A DNA stretch of 64,000 nt from Haliscomenobacteraceae bacterium. Lineage in GTDB: Bacteria; Bacteroidota; Bacteroidia; Chitinophagales; Saprospiraceae. Position 1 is the stretch's first letter; every line of letters begins with the position of its first letter. Positions 25,848 to 34,097 of the stretch are shown here, in pieces. A program made the translations under genes and the position numbers. The notes beneath the pieces were generated by a model. It saw only the letters and a program-made list of their open reading frames with translations. It was not told the DNA's origin and made no database searches. Location: the NCBI GenBank assembly GCA_947501115.1, contig CANMVX010000013.1, positions 1-64,000 of the forward strand. The letters run 5' to 3'.

Positions 25848-26681
25848 ATGCGAAATTTGTTTGTTCTATTGCTTATTCTAGGATTGGCTTCATTCGCCAC
25901 GAATAATGCAGTATTTGCGCAAGACGCTACCGCAACCGAAAGTACTGAACAAGCTGCACCAGCTGAAGAGGCTGCACCAGCTGAAGAAGCTGCACCAGCC
26001 GAGGAGGCCGCTCCAGTGGTAGCAGAAGAAACTGTTGCTGAACTTGGTGGTTACCAGTTGCTTAAAAAGTACTTTATCGATGGTGATTGGCGCTTTATGA
26101 GTATCATTTTATTCCCTTTAATTTTGGGATTGGCATTTTGTATTGAGCGTGTAATCACGTTGAATATTGCATCTGTCAATACAGACAAATTATTAGGTAG
26201 AATTAATGAGAAGTTAAAAGGAGGCGATGTTAATGGTGCTATGGATGTTTGTAAAGCAACACCTGGACCTACAGCAAGTATCCTTTACGAAGGTCTTAAA
26301 AACAGAGAAAATGGTCCTGAGGGCGTTGAGAAATCTGTAGTTGCTTACGGAAGTGTTCAAATGGGTCTTCTTGAGAATGGTCTGATTTGGATCTCTTTGT
26401 TTATCGCATTGGCGCCGATGTTAGGATTCTTAGGAACGGTAATTGGTATGGTGCAAGCTTTCGACCGTATTGAAGAAGTGGGTGACCTTTCTCCATCAGT
26501 CGTTGCAGGTGGTATCAAGGTTGCACTTTTAACTACGGTTTTTGGTCTTGTTGTAGCCATTATTCTTCAAATTTTTTATAACTATATTGTTTCTAAGATA
26601 GATGGTATAGTGAATAAAATGGAAGATGCTTCTATTGGTTTATTGGATATCATGACCGAAAACAATATTTTCAAAAAATAA
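25848..26681 (+). CDS. exbB: MotA/TolQ/ExbB proton channel family protein
   Basis: Proton-channel subunit that energises outer-membrane transport through TonB-like partners. Start ATG 25848 (MRNLFVLLLILGLASFA) gives 277 residues with a signal-like N-terminus ending VFAQ. A longer frame starting at 25713 would translate the tRNA and is rejected. A linker of three perfect or near-perfect AAPAEE repeats (about residues 36-53) precedes three membrane helices. The channel region WISLFIALAPMLGFLGTVIGMVQAF is diagnostic. The extra exported N-terminal linker is common in Bacteroidota ExbB but absent in E. coli. Confidence 0.94.
   Translation: MRNLFVLLLILGLASFATNNAVFAQDATATESTEQAAPAEEAAPAEEAAPAEEAAPVVAEETVAELGGYQLLKKYFIDGDWRFMSIILFPLILGLAFCIERVITLNIASVNTDKLLGRINEKLKGGDVNGAMDVCKATPGPTASILYEGLKNRENGPEGVEKSVVAYGSVQMGLLENGLIWISLFIALAPMLGFLGTVIGMVQAFDRIEEVGDLSPSVVAGGIKVALLTTVFGLVVAIILQIFYNYIVSKIDGIVNKMEDASIGLLDIMTENNIFKK
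25953..26006 (+). repeat. 18-bp coding repeat, three copies, in exbB
   Basis: GCTGCACCAGCTGAAGAG at 25953-25970, then the same with one change (25971-25988) and with four changes (25989-26006). It encodes AAPAEE three times in the periplasmic linker. In-frame copy change would alter linker length only. Confidence 0.9.
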
Positions 26682-26695
26682 TTAATCCCCACCTT

Positions 26696-27169
26696 ATGTA
26701 TAAATTTCTAGCCAAAAACGGACAGGCTTTGGCCTTTGGTGTGGGAACTCTGATTACGGTGATTTTCTTTGCTATCGCAGCAGGAGGATTAGAGGAATTC
26801 TCAGCCCTTCCAATTGAAGAACAACGTAAGACTAATATTTTTGATTTTGGATTGATTGCTTCTCTGGGTCTTACTGTACTTTCAGTGGTATTACTTGTAG
26901 TATTTGGTGTATTTCAGGTAGCAACAAATTTCAAAGAATCATTATTAGGCCTTGTTGCATTATTAGTGTTAGCAGGTATCTATTTCGTGTCAATGGCTAT
27001 GGCTTCAGGAGAAGTTTCAGGTATAATGGCCGCAACAGTGGAAAAAGTTGGTGGAGTTTCTCCAGCAGCATTAAAATTCATTGATGGTTCCATAACTACT
27101 TCCTTAATTATTTCCATCGTAGCAATCCTCGCTCTCGTTCTTAGTGAAATTCGTAACTTCTTCAAATAA
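26696..27169 (+). CDS. Small polytopic membrane protein of the exbBD operon
   Basis: 157 residues with four predicted membrane helices (about 13-30, 48-72, 80-100, 132-152). It is 14 bp after exbB and 8 bp before the first exbD, so is almost certainly cotranscribed. No named family recognised. The position between exbB and exbD suggests an accessory subunit of the motor complex, but this is inference from context only. Confidence 0.75.
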   Translation: MYKFLAKNGQALAFGVGTLITVIFFAIAAGGLEEFSALPIEEQRKTNIFDFGLIASLGLTVLSVVLLVVFGVFQVATNFKESLLGLVALLVLAGIYFVSMAMASGEVSGIMAATVEKVGGVSPAALKFIDGSITTSLIISIVAILALVLSEIRNFFK

Positions 27170-27177
27170 TCTAGTCC

Positions 27178-27735
27178 ATGGCAAAAAAGAATTCCAGAGA
27201 TAGAATGAGTAATGAAATCAATGCCGGCTCTATGGCCGATATCGCTTTCTTGCTTTTAATATTCTTCCTCGTCACTACAACCATCGCAGAGGACAAAGGT
27301 ATTACTGTAAAATTGCCGCCCTGGTCTGAAGAAGATCCAGATATTACTAAGTTAAAATCAAGAAATGTTTTTGCTGTGCTTGTAAATGCCCAAAATGATT
27401 TGCTCGTAAGAGGAGAAGTTATGGACATAACCATGCTAAGAGAAAAAACAAAAGAGTTTATCGTTAATCCTACTAAAAGGGAGGATCTTTCTGAAAGACC
27501 TACCAAAGCCATTATTACGCTAAAAAATGACAGGGGAACTAATTATGAGACCTATGTTAGCGTTTACAATGAGTTAAAGGCCGCTTATGATGAACTTTGG
27601 GACGAGATGTGTCTTAGAAAATATGGCGTTAAATACAGTGAAGAGCTACCCCTTGCTTGGAGAAAGTCTATAAAAGACGAAATCCCAATGGTTTTATCTG
27701 AAGCTGAACCTACTAATTTTGGAGAAGAAAAATAA
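27178..27735 (+). CDS. exbD: ExbD/TolR family biopolymer transport protein (first copy)
   Basis: 185 residues. A short cytoplasmic N-terminus, then one membrane helix with the proton-path Asp in MADIAFLLLIFFLVTTTI, and a periplasmic domain. NEINAGSMADIAFLLLIFFL is typical of Bacteroidota ExbD. The periplasmic domain is longer than in E. coli ExbD (about 141 residues). It forms the ExbB-ExbD motor with its neighbours. Confidence 0.93.
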   Translation: MAKKNSRDRMSNEINAGSMADIAFLLLIFFLVTTTIAEDKGITVKLPPWSEEDPDITKLKSRNVFAVLVNAQNDLLVRGEVMDITMLREKTKEFIVNPTKREDLSERPTKAIITLKNDRGTNYETYVSVYNELKAAYDELWDEMCLRKYGVKYSEELPLAWRKSIKDEIPMVLSEAEPTNFGEEK

Positions 27736-27768
27736 TTAGATCTGAACCTCATCCGTTCAATCTCATTT

Positions 27769-27785
27769 TCCCACTTTTTGTGGGA
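27769..27785 (+). other. Small hairpin between the two exbD genes
   Basis: TCCCAC (27769-27774), TTTTT loop, GTGGGA (27780-27785). No T run follows, so it is not a classic terminator. It could stabilise or process the transcript and set different levels of the two ExbD proteins. Confidence 0.4.
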
Positions 27786-27800
27786 GCAAAATGATTAACT

Positions 27801-28268
27801 ATGTCTAAGTTTTCAAAAGGAAAAAAGAAGCCTCAGCCGGCAATTAGTACGGCCTCGTTACCCGATATCGTTTTCATGTTGTTGTTCTTCTTCATGGTGG
27901 TTACTAAATTACGTGATTCAGAATTGATGGTGAAGGTGGCAACCCCTTTCGCTACACAACTTACCAAACTGGAGGACAAATCTTTAGTGAATTATTTGTA
28001 TATTGGAAGGCCCGTAGAAAAGTATAAAGCTACCTACGGTACAAAACCAAGATTACAATTAAGCGATAAATTCGCTAATATTAATGAAATTCCTATCTTT
28101 TTGGAGCGTTTTCGTGTGAAAATACCAGAAGCTCAAAGAACCAAAATCACTACTTCCTTAAGAGTAGATGGTCAGGTAACAATGGGTATCGTTCAGGATG
28201 TAAAAACTGCCCTAAGAAAGGCTAATCAACTTAAAATAAATTACTCAGCTAAGAAAAGACCTGAATAA
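27801..28268 (+). CDS. exbD: ExbD/TolR family biopolymer transport protein (second copy)
   Basis: 155 residues. One N-terminal membrane helix with STASLPDIVFMLLFFFMVVTK, in which the Asp occupies the proton-path position, followed by a periplasmic domain. Clearly divergent from the first copy outside the helix, so the two probably form a heteromeric ExbD pair. A 65-bp spacer with a hairpin separates them. A strong terminator follows. Confidence 0.92.
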   Translation: MSKFSKGKKKPQPAISTASLPDIVFMLLFFFMVVTKLRDSELMVKVATPFATQLTKLEDKSLVNYLYIGRPVEKYKATYGTKPRLQLSDKFANINEIPIFLERFRVKIPEAQRTKITTSLRVDGQVTMGIVQDVKTALRKANQLKINYSAKKRPE

Positions 28269-28289
28269 TTTTTACGTTAAAAAGTTTTT

Positions 28290-28322
28290 AAAGCCTTGCA
28301 TTAAAAATGCAAGGCTTTTTTT
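28290..28322 (+). terminator. Terminator of the exbB-exbD operon
   Basis: AAAGCCTTGCAT (28290-28301), loop TAAAA and ATGCAAGGCTTT (28307-28318), a perfect 12-bp stem, then T's to 28322. Confidence 0.95.
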
Positions 28323-28342
28323 GTGTGCCGTTTTATGAATTG

Positions 28343-28540
28343 GGCAATCATGGTATAATGGGGAAATTGTTTCGCCATAGGCATGATGGTAATTTGTGGG
28401 AAATGGTGCCGCCAGGGGCATGATGGTACAATGTGGAAATAGTTCCGCCAGGGGCATGATGGTACAATGTGGAAATAGTTCCGCCAGGGGCACGATGGTA
28501 CAATGTGGAAATAGTTCCGCCAGGGGCATGGTAGCTAGAT
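28343..28540. repeat. 36-bp tandem repeat array with terminal hairpin
   Basis: Five direct, spacer-free 36-bp units. Two are degenerate (28343-28378 and 28379-28414), three nearly identical (28415-28450, 28451-28486, 28487-28522, the last with one base change), and a partial sixth unit starts at 28523. Each core unit begins GGGGCATGATGGTACAATGT and contains the inverted repeat GGAA-ATAG-TTCC. Just beyond, 28547-28561 is a perfect hairpin GACCCC-TCT-GGGGTC. The minus strand is open through the array and would encode a 12-residue repeat (PLAELFPHCTIM), which I regard as incidental. Confidence 0.9.
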
Positions 28541-28586
28541 ACATGTGACCCCTCTGGGGTCAGGCAATATAGAAAGACTGTTTTTT

Positions 28587-28952
28587 TTATCTTAATCTAT
28601 TTGACTCCTGCACGGTTCTTTCGTCTTTTCTTATGCTGAAAATGGCTAATATAGTAGCTACCAGACCAACAAAAAAACTGATAATCAGAGGTGTATTATC
28701 ATTGTTTTCAGCATATTGGTCTTTATTTATGAATAGAATAATGATTATTCCTGTTGCATATAATGGTAGAACCAACCAGGTGGATAAACCTATTTGAAGT
28801 TTTCGTTTTTTGTACATGAAAATGATGATTAGACTGACCAAAGCCGCTATGGCGAACGCAAAGTGTTCCCATATTCCTAATAGATTCATGGATATAAAAC
28901 CTGCCGATATTGCACCCAACAGTAAAAAAAGGGTCTGAATTCTTTGTATCAT
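28587..28952 (-). CDS. DUF4293 family membrane protein
   Basis: 121 residues with four membrane helices (about 7-25, 29-46, 57-75, 90-108). The start MIQRIQTLFLLLGA is characteristic of DUF4293, a small Bacteroidota family of unknown function. Slightly shorter than family members I recall (about 130-150). Monocistronic by position; the 36-bp repeat array lies at its 3' side. Confidence 0.82.
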   Translation of the reverse strand: MIQRIQTLFLLLGAISAGFISMNLLGIWEHFAFAIAALVSLIIIFMYKKRKLQIGLSTWLVLPLYATGIIIILFINKDQYAENNDNTPLIISFFVGLVATILAIFSIRKDERTVQESNRLR

Positions 28953-29097
28953 CTTACAAATAATTTAAAGATTAATAAATGACTTTATTTTATGAACTCA
29001 TAGAAAGTTCGGGTATAAAGGTAATAGGTTTGTTTTATTCTCTTTGCCTATGTTTAGCTTAAATTTGTTATTTCATTTCGTTTTTCTTTGTACATTG

Positions 29098-29128
29098 TTG
29101 CTCAGAGAATTCTTCAAAAGTATATTTG
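29098..29128 (+). promoter_or_regulatory. Promoter for the OstA-like gene
   Basis: TTG at 29098-29100, 20-bp spacer and TATATTTG at 29121-29128: a full match to the phylum consensus. Start near 29135, 11 nt before the first ATG. Confidence 0.7.
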
Positions 29129-29145
29129 CTACTTATTTAAAATAA

Positions 29146-31059
29146 ATGGTTTTTAACATAGCATTTTTTAAGAATGGTGGAATGTATCATTGGATACTCA
29201 TCGTATTTGTGTGGTTGACTTCTGTTTTGTCGCCTATTTATGGACAAAAGTCACCTTCCTCCACCGAGGACAAAAGAGTAAAAGTCCTTTTTGCAAAAGA
29301 TTTTCTTATCTCCCAGGAGGGTGAGAATAGTATTCAAAAATTAGTAGGAGAGGTTGAGATGAAACAGAAGAATATTCGTATGTATTGTGACTCTGCTATC
29401 ATACAAAATGAAACCCTTGTGTGGGCCTATGGTAATGTTGTTTTCTGGGAGGGGGACTCTATTAAAGTGTTTTCCAATGCCATGGAATTTAATAGCGATT
29501 CGAGTATTGCTAAATTAATAGGTAATATTCAACTTAATAAAAATAAATCAAAACTTTTTACGGATACCCTGCTCTATGATTTGAATAGAAAATTGGCTAC
29601 CTATAAAGATGGGGGTATTTTCTATTCCGGCGATACTCAGCTGAGTAGTAAACAGGGATCTTATAATACGGAAACGTATTTCGCTGCTTTTAAAGATAGT
29701 GTCGTTGTTATTGATTCTGATTTCGCTTTGCGTGCCGATACCCTAACTTTCGATACCGATAAGGAGATCATTTATTTTAATGCTCCCACCAGACTTAAAA
29801 CAGATAGTGCAGAAATCTATACTGAAAGTGGTTTCTATGAGACCATTTCAGGAAAAGCAGATTTTATACAGAAAGCGCAATACCAAAAGGGGGGTGAAAC
29901 TGCTACCGCAGATACCATTAGATTATTGGAAGACCAGAAAAAATATTTGCTCCTCGGCCAAGCTAATTTATCAGATTCCTTACACGCGGCAACAGGTGAT
30001 ATTATTATTTTTTCAGAAATTTCTGATCAATTAGATATTTATGGAACAGCTCATTATATTGATTATGAGAAAGACCAAAATATTAAGGCCGATTCTATTC
30101 GGTACAATAAAAAGGAAGGTACTTATACAACCAGGGGAAGATCCTTAATTATTGATCCCCCGCAATTTTTAGAAGCTGATCAAGTGGATTACCAGGAATC
30201 TACAGGTTTCGGTTTGGCCTTCGGAAATATTATTTGGAGAGATACTTCAGAAAATATTACGCTCTATTGCGATTCTTTACTATATCAAAAAAGTAAAGAA
30301 TACTTTAAAGCTTTTAATAAAGTTAATGAAAGACCTCTGATGATGGTTTTACTTGATAATGATTCTCTTTTTCTTAGTGCTAAAACTCTTTCTTCTATCA
30401 GACCCGATACAACGGGAATGGATTCTACCCGCATCTTTGTAGCTGATCAAGAGGTTAGAGTGTTTAAATCCGATTTGCAGGCTGTCTGCGATTCCCTGTC
30501 CTATAATCCTACAGATAGCTTGATTTCCATGTTCAAAAACCCGGTAGCCTGGACGGATACCAGTCAATTTTCAGCGGATACGCTTATTTTAACTAACGGT
30601 AAACAAGGGATTAAAAAAATTAATCTTACGGGTAATAGTATTATTATCAATGAGTTAGATAGTATTTTTTACAACCAGATTCAAGGTAGAACCATTGACG
30701 CATTTTTTGTCGATAAAAATCTTGATCTTATGTCAGCAAAGGGAAATGCCGAGGTAGTTTACTATATAAAAGACGAAGATGACGCCTATGTTGGCGTAGA
30801 TAAAACATCGTGTGGGATGATGAATATTATTTTTGGAGATAATGAAGTGGAAAAAATTGTATTTTACGTAAAGCCTAAAACCCAGGTTTTACCCATGCTG
30901 AAAGCAGATCATTTAAAAATAAGATTGAGTGGGTTTAGTTGGAATGTGGAAGCTAAACCAAAGTTTCCATTAGATGTTTTAAACGTTAGACAGCTTATTA
31001 GGGCAACTAATCCTCAGCCTGATGTAGAATTTCAAAACATAAGAATAAATGAAAATTAA
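29146..31059 (+). CDS. OstA-like (LptA/LptD N-terminal-like) periplasmic protein
   Basis: 637 residues. A signal peptide ends near SPIYGQ; translation may begin at 29146 or at the second ATG (29182, MYHWILIVFVW), which gives a more typical signal. The mature part is a long series of beta-jellyroll repeats (LVGEVEMKQKNIRMYCDSA, AYGNVVFWEGDSIKVFSNA, LIGNIQLNKNKSKLFTDTL) of the OstA/LptA type. Such proteins form the bridge that carries lipopolysaccharide across the periplasm. Length well beyond LptA and lacking an LptD barrel is the usual Bacteroidota form. Overlaps the next gene by 11 bp. Confidence 0.88.
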   Translation: MVFNIAFFKNGGMYHWILIVFVWLTSVLSPIYGQKSPSSTEDKRVKVLFAKDFLISQEGENSIQKLVGEVEMKQKNIRMYCDSAIIQNETLVWAYGNVVFWEGDSIKVFSNAMEFNSDSSIAKLIGNIQLNKNKSKLFTDTLLYDLNRKLATYKDGGIFYSGDTQLSSKQGSYNTETYFAAFKDSVVVIDSDFALRADTLTFDTDKEIIYFNAPTRLKTDSAEIYTESGFYETISGKADFIQKAQYQKGGETATADTIRLLEDQKKYLLLGQANLSDSLHAATGDIIIFSEISDQLDIYGTAHYIDYEKDQNIKADSIRYNKKEGTYTTRGRSLIIDPPQFLEADQVDYQESTGFGLAFGNIIWRDTSENITLYCDSLLYQKSKEYFKAFNKVNERPLMMVLLDNDSLFLSAKTLSSIRPDTTGMDSTRIFVADQEVRVFKSDLQAVCDSLSYNPTDSLISMFKNPVAWTDTSQFSADTLILTNGKQGIKKINLTGNSIIINELDSIFYNQIQGRTIDAFFVDKNLDLMSAKGNAEVVYYIKDEDDAYVGVDKTSCGMMNIIFGDNEVEKIVFYVKPKTQVLPMLKADHLKIRLSGFSWNVEAKPKFPLDVLNVRQLIRATNPQPDVEFQNIRINEN

Positions 31060-31831
31060 ATTTATATTTTTTTTAATGTATTCCTTTTTTATACAGGTTT
31101 TTTTGACTCCAACGCTGTTTGCAAACCAGATTCCATCTCAAAATGAAATAGCAAAAGTTAATCAACTTGTGGAAAACAAGAATTTTTCAGAAGCTATAGA
31201 CATCTATCGCGATTGGGTAGCATTGGGATTTAAAAGTAAATGGATATTTTACAACCTTGGTTTATTGCATGAAAAAGTGGGTGATGTTGGTTATGCGATG
31301 TATTACCTGAAAAAAGCAGAGAAAGTAGCTCCTGATGATGTTTTGATTAATAAGAGAATTATTTTTTTGCAAGAAAAGATAAAGGACAAGTTTATGATAC
31401 CTATTGAAAATAATAGATTCATAGATTTGTTTTTGAAGCCTTGGGATTATTGGAGTTTAAAAGAAGCGGGTATATTTCTAATCATAAGTTTTTGGATATT
31501 TTCCTTGTATTTTCTATTTTTTAAGGTGTTTTCTTTGTCTGGGAGCTTTAAATTTTATAAACCTGTTCTTTTCATTCAAGTTGGATTAATATGTTTTCTG
31601 CTTATTCAAGGTACGAGAATGATAGATTTTAATAATAATAGGGAGGCTATAATTTTGGGTGATGTTGTAGCGATACACGAGGGAGCAGATAAATTAAGCC
31701 CTAAAATTCAAACAGTACACGCTGGATTGCCTGTACTGTTTGAAGATAAAATAGGAGATTGGATTAAAATAAGATTATATAACGGCCAGATTGGATGGTT
31801 GAAAAAGAACCAACTGTCTGCTATAATCTAA
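31049..31831 (+). CDS. TPR and SH3-domain membrane protein (BatE-like)
   Basis: 260 residues. Signal peptide or first helix (about 1-25), TPR region (about 30-110; FYNLGLLHEKVGDVGYAMYYLKKAEKVAPD), two membrane helices (about 143-162 and 170-190) and a C-terminal SH3-like domain (about 200-258; ILGDVVAIHEGAD, DWIKIRLYNGQIGWLKK). This layout matches BatE of aerotolerance operons, but no batA-D genes are here. Its start overlaps the OstA-like stop by 11 bp, so translation is probably coupled and a role in envelope assembly is possible. Confidence 0.8.
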   Translation: MKIKFIFFLMYSFFIQVFLTPTLFANQIPSQNEIAKVNQLVENKNFSEAIDIYRDWVALGFKSKWIFYNLGLLHEKVGDVGYAMYYLKKAEKVAPDDVLINKRIIFLQEKIKDKFMIPIENNRFIDLFLKPWDYWSLKEAGIFLIISFWIFSLYFLFFKVFSLSGSFKFYKPVLFIQVGLICFLLIQGTRMIDFNNNREAIILGDVVAIHEGADKLSPKIQTVHAGLPVLFEDKIGDWIKIRLYNGQIGWLKKNQLSAII

Positions 31832-31838
31832 CATTAAA

Positions 31839-32243
31839 TTAATCTTCTTTAGCAGCTTTTGGTTTCTTAGCAGCTTTTGGCTTTGCCGCAACTTCTGCAA
31901 CAACAGCATCAGCTACTGGAGAAGATTTTGCTGCTTTAGCTTCAGGAGCTGATTTGCTTTTACCCTGTGGTATCTCTAAAATGGGTGCTTTAGGATCCAA
32001 GATACTAACATACGTTCTGTTATCTTTTTTACGGCGAAATACTACCGTACCATCGATATCAGCATGTAAAGTATAGTCTTTCGACAAGTAAACATTATCA
32101 CCTGGGTGAAAACGAGTACCGCGCTGTCTCACTAAAATATTACCCGCTCTGGCATATTCACCACCGAATAATTTAACGCCTAATCTTTTACTTTTGCTAT
32201 CCCGTCCATTATCTGAACTACCCGCACCTTTCTTATGTGCCAT
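31839..32243 (-). CDS. rpmA: 50S ribosomal protein L27 with long C-terminal extension
   Basis: The first 88 or so residues are a standard L27: [23 protein letters not shown], then [15 protein letters not shown]. It starts directly with M-AHKKG, so there is no cleavable N-terminal extension. Total length is 134 against about 85-90 normally; the extra 46 residues are Ala/Lys/Pro-rich and end in [16 protein letters not shown]. The tail is probably disordered and basic. Follows rplU by 27 bp. Confidence 0.96.
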   Translation of the reverse strand: MAHKKGAGSSDNGRDSKSKRLGVKLFGGEYARAGNILVRQRGTRFHPGDNVYLSKDYTLHADIDGTVVFRRKKDNRTYVSILDPKAPILEIPQGKSKSAPEAKAAKSSPVADAVVAEVAAKPKAAKKPKAAKED

Positions 32244-32270
32244 TTTTTCGTAAATTTAAAGGATGAATAA

Positions 32271-32585
32271 TTACTTTGAAGAAATACCTGTGATCTCAAT
32301 TTTAGTAAAACACTGGCGGTGACCATTTTTTACTTTGAAACCTTTTCTTCTTTTCTTGCGAAATACAATTACCTTATCTCCTTTTTGTCTGTTTAAGACC
32401 GTTGCACTCACTGATGCTCCAGGAAGGGTAGGTTTACCCAATGAAACGGTGCCGTTGTCATCAACCAGGTGTACCTGGTCAAAACTAACAACATCACCAT
32501 TTTCGTTACTTAGCTGGTGGACATAGATCTTTTGACCTACCTCGACTTTGAATTGTTGACCAGCTATGGTTACAATTGCGAACAT
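32271..32585 (-). CDS. rplU: 50S ribosomal protein L21
   Basis: 104 residues, normal length. FAIVTIAGQQFKVEVGQKIYV at the start and VIVFRKKRRKGFKVKNGHRQ near the end are the L21 signature regions. First gene of the rplU-rpmA pair, with a well-placed promoter. Confidence 0.97.
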   Translation of the reverse strand: MFAIVTIAGQQFKVEVGQKIYVHQLSNENGDVVSFDQVHLVDDNGTVSLGKPTLPGASVSATVLNRQKGDKVIVFRKKRRKGFKVKNGHRQCFTKIEITGISSK

Positions 32586-32611
32586 GTTATTTCGATTTAA
32601 ATAATGAAACG

Positions 32612-32641
32612 CAAATATACAGGTAATTTTAAAGATTCAAA
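32612..32641 (-). promoter_or_regulatory. Promoter of rplU-rpmA
   Basis: Minus strand TTTG (32641-32638), 18-bp spacer and TATATTTG (32619-32612). Start near 32605 leaves a short 20-nt leader, so there is little room for an autoregulatory leader structure. Confidence 0.65.
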
Positions 32642-32676
32642 GAATTAAAGAGGAATTTTACGAATGTGAAGGAGAA

Positions 32677-33954
32677 TTAAATGATATCTTCTAATTGTAA
32701 TTCGAATTCAATGAATTGATTATCTCTCTGAATCGTTATTCTCATTTTCTTACCTATTGAACCCCTGAATTTGTTGTTTATCATGTCTAAAGAAAGTATT
32801 CCAGTGGATAGGCCATTGATTTTTTTAATCTTATCTCCTATTTGTAGTCCACTTTTGAATGCAGGCGTATTTTCAATGATTCTTAAAATGGTAAAAATAT
32901 TCAAGTTTTCCCCTGATGCTCCAATGATGAGGCCACTGCGGTCGTATGGGCGTTGATTTACTTTTTTAGGATTCTTGCTTACAATGATATTCGATGTATT
33001 GTAATCAAAAATTACTTTTGAAAAGGCCGATAAAATATTATTTCCAATAATTCCGTCGCGGGGTGTTATCATCAGAGAATCGAAAAATATGGGTTTTTGT
33101 TGAAATTTTGTAATTAGTTCAGGAAAGGATTTTGATGCGAATTGAAAGTTTTTTATTCTCCCCACATATCCTTCCAATTTACCACCAAGCCCTAATCCTA
33201 TGGGACTATTAAGCATTTTCACCTGAGCGTTTTTTAAGGAGTCTATGGAAGTATATAATAACAGGGATAATCCAGCTCCTGTGTCAATTAAATAGTTTAA
33301 TGTATTTATTTCCTCACCGTATAAATGAGTGGTACAACGAATATATGGCTTGCTCTTTATTAAGGTAAATGGCAATAAATCAACATTGTCTTTGTTGATT
33401 TTAACTTTATTTTTAAAATATACGGGGCTGAAAAAAGTGACCATTTGTTTTTGGTAGTCTATTTGCAAGGTAAACCGCTTAAGAAAATCGGCGCCCAATA
33501 TACCATGAATCTGTAAGCCACTATATTCTTCAAAACGGAAGTAATCTTCCTCTAAAACTAATATAGAACGATGAGTAGCCTGTAAATCGCCCATTTGTAA
33601 AGAAATATTTTTTGACAAATAGGCATATAACTCTTCCTGCATGTCGGCCCCGTAAAGCGTATATCTTTTCTGATAATCTATATTTAAAAAATCGGCAATT
33701 TCTTTTTTGGTAAGTATTGAGTATTCTGCCCCTGTATCTAAAATGAAAGTTAGAGGTAGCAGATTATTAAAAAGAACAGAAACGAGAATGAAGTTTCCTT
33801 CAAATCGGAAGGGCACTTCCTCTTTTGTAAATGTCCTGTGTTGAGCTAAATCAAATACCTGTCCCGCAACCTTATTTGAAAATAACGCAAGGAAAATTCC
33901 AATCAACATAGAATACTTTGTCAAAAAAAAGCCATTTAATTTGCTTAAAAGCAT
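32677..33954 (-). CDS. Exported aspartyl protease with PDZ domain
   Basis: 425 residues. Signal peptide (about 1-31). Two retropepsin-like half domains: the first Asp in TFILDTGAEYS (about 75), the second in YLIDTGAGLSLL (about 225), so one chain carries both halves of the active site. A PDZ domain occupies about 340-420 (ENTPAFKSGLQIGDKIKKING). This architecture is widespread in Bacteroidota; substrates are unknown. Monocistronic, divergent from the haloperoxidase-like gene. Confidence 0.88.
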   Translation of the reverse strand: MLLSKLNGFFLTKYSMLIGIFLALFSNKVAGQVFDLAQHRTFTKEEVPFRFEGNFILVSVLFNNLLPLTFILDTGAEYSILTKKEIADFLNIDYQKRYTLYGADMQEELYAYLSKNISLQMGDLQATHRSILVLEEDYFRFEEYSGLQIHGILGADFLKRFTLQIDYQKQMVTFFSPVYFKNKVKINKDNVDLLPFTLIKSKPYIRCTTHLYGEEINTLNYLIDTGAGLSLLLYTSIDSLKNAQVKMLNSPIGLGLGGKLEGYVGRIKNFQFASKSFPELITKFQQKPIFFDSLMITPRDGIIGNNILSAFSKVIFDYNTSNIIVSKNPKKVNQRPYDRSGLIIGASGENLNIFTILRIIENTPAFKSGLQIGDKIKKINGLSTGILSLDMINNKFRGSIGKKMRITIQRDNQFIEFELQLEDII

Positions 33955-34097
33955 ACCTTGATTTTGTTCGTTTTAAACAATTTATTTACAAAAAAGATGA
34001 TATTAGGCAATGGTATTTTTTATTTTGCTGATGTGTCAAAGATTTACCCATTTAAGGTTTGATTTTGTAGATTTGTTAAGCAATAAGGCTTTAATCT

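Noticed and set aside
28343..28540. CRISPR array
   Set aside because: Units abut directly with no spacers, and no cas genes are present in the window.
28272..28544. Minus-strand open frame of 90 codons through the 36-bp repeats
   Set aside because: It exists because 36 is a multiple of three; it crosses the exbD terminator region and has no non-repeat conserved part.
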